This document shows positions 8,188-8,467 of a stretch of DNA of 8,467 nucleotides, piece by piece; positions within the stretch are counted from its first letter, which is position 1, and the number at the start of each line of letters is the position of its first letter. The stretch is from NCBI GenBank assembly GCA_030634675.1, contig DAOWAH010000054.1:1-8467 (forward strand), given 5' to 3'. Made by a program: the position numbers and the translations under genes. Source of the DNA: Fidelibacterota bacterium (GTDB lineage Bacteria > Marinisomatota > Marinisomatia > Marinisomatales > TCS56). The notes under the pieces are model-generated. The model was not told the DNA's origin. It did not search any database and saw nothing but the letters and a program-made list of their open reading frames with translations.

Positions 8188-8467
8188 GAAATCTGTCTGT
8201 GATTGTTAATAAATCTAAGAGTTAATTTAATCTGGTACAGTAACTTGTATTCTAAATAATACTTCCGATTTACGGGCCGGAAAGTACAGTTAAAATTGGT
8301 GAAATCAGCAGGCTAATTAATGGCAATTGCTGCCAGTCCAGAAAGGGACAACAATGCAAAAATATTCCAATTAATCCGGTTTGGTATTTGAAATTGAAAT
8401 CGCTAAAAACGAAATATTGGAAGTGGAATGAATAAATCCGCTGGAATTAAGTTGAATGGTTAAAAAT
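8188..8467. other. AT-rich intergenic region upstream of typA, no gene recognised
   Basis: A 280-base stretch to the window edge that should hold the typA promoter on the minus strand, though I could not pick a convincing -35/-10 pair. It includes an imperfect hairpin ACTTCCG (8261-8267) with CGGAAAGT (8278-8285, one bulged A). Only very short open frames occur. One minus-strand frame is open from the right edge to a stop at 8371, but its composition does not look coding. Confidence 0.45.

Noticed and set aside
8235..8292. Direct repeat of GTACAGT (8235 region and 8284 region) as an operator for typA
   Set aside because: The shared sequence is only about 7 bases, with no symmetry or known regulator; chance is a sufficient explanation.
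8320..8391. Plus-strand mini-frame starting MAIAASPERDN
   Set aside because: It is about 23 codons long with no ribosome-binding site and no recognisable product.
8371..8466. Minus-strand frame open from the right edge, possible 3' end of a neighbouring gene
   Set aside because: Only about 31 codons of low-complexity, Ser/Ile/Asn-rich translation in AT-rich DNA; too little to support a gene.

Overview
The window is a bacterial chromosome segment of conserved housekeeping genes with one mobile-element-derived island. Protein-level resemblance (long bacterial-type AspRS with a GAD insertion, F-type ATP synthase in the order alpha-gamma-beta-epsilon, TypA, and a small Y1 transposase of the kind common in Bacteroidota and related lineages) suggests a Gram-negative-type bacterium, possibly in or near the FCB group. 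This placement is an impression from memory and is weakly supported; no rRNA or lineage-specific marker is present.

Layout. Positions 1-3694 hold the distal half of an F1Fo ATP synthase operon on the plus strand: the 3' part of atpA (cut by the window edge just after the Walker A motif), then complete atpG, atpD and atpC, separated by 10, 9 and 0 bases. Together they encode the catalytic hexamer (alpha/beta), the rotating shaft (gamma) and the regulatory epsilon subunit. Epsilon carries what looks like a complete ATP-sensing residue set.

Positions 3695-4560 form an accessory island. A 142-codon single-domain HUH/Y1 transposase (IS200/IS605 superfamily, RAYT-like) lies between two matching palindrome modules (3704-3842 and 4309-4484). 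Each module reads: 16-nt palindrome AACCGTT-AA-AACGGTT, 20-23 nt spacer, CCCA...TGGG hairpin, central linker bounded by CTG/CAG-like triplets, second CCCA...TGGG hairpin, 23-nt spacer, and 16-nt palindrome with a TT or TC centre. This resembles a transposase bracketed by two BIMEs (paired inverted REP elements), a 'REPtron'. It is the most interesting structure in the window.

Positions 4561-6312 are aspS (aspartyl-tRNA synthetase, plus strand) and 6364-8187 are typA/bipA (ribosome-associated GTPase, minus strand). They converge on a perfect 14-bp hairpin at 6326-6356. Positions 8188-8467 are AT-rich upstream sequence of typA, in which I find no supportable gene.
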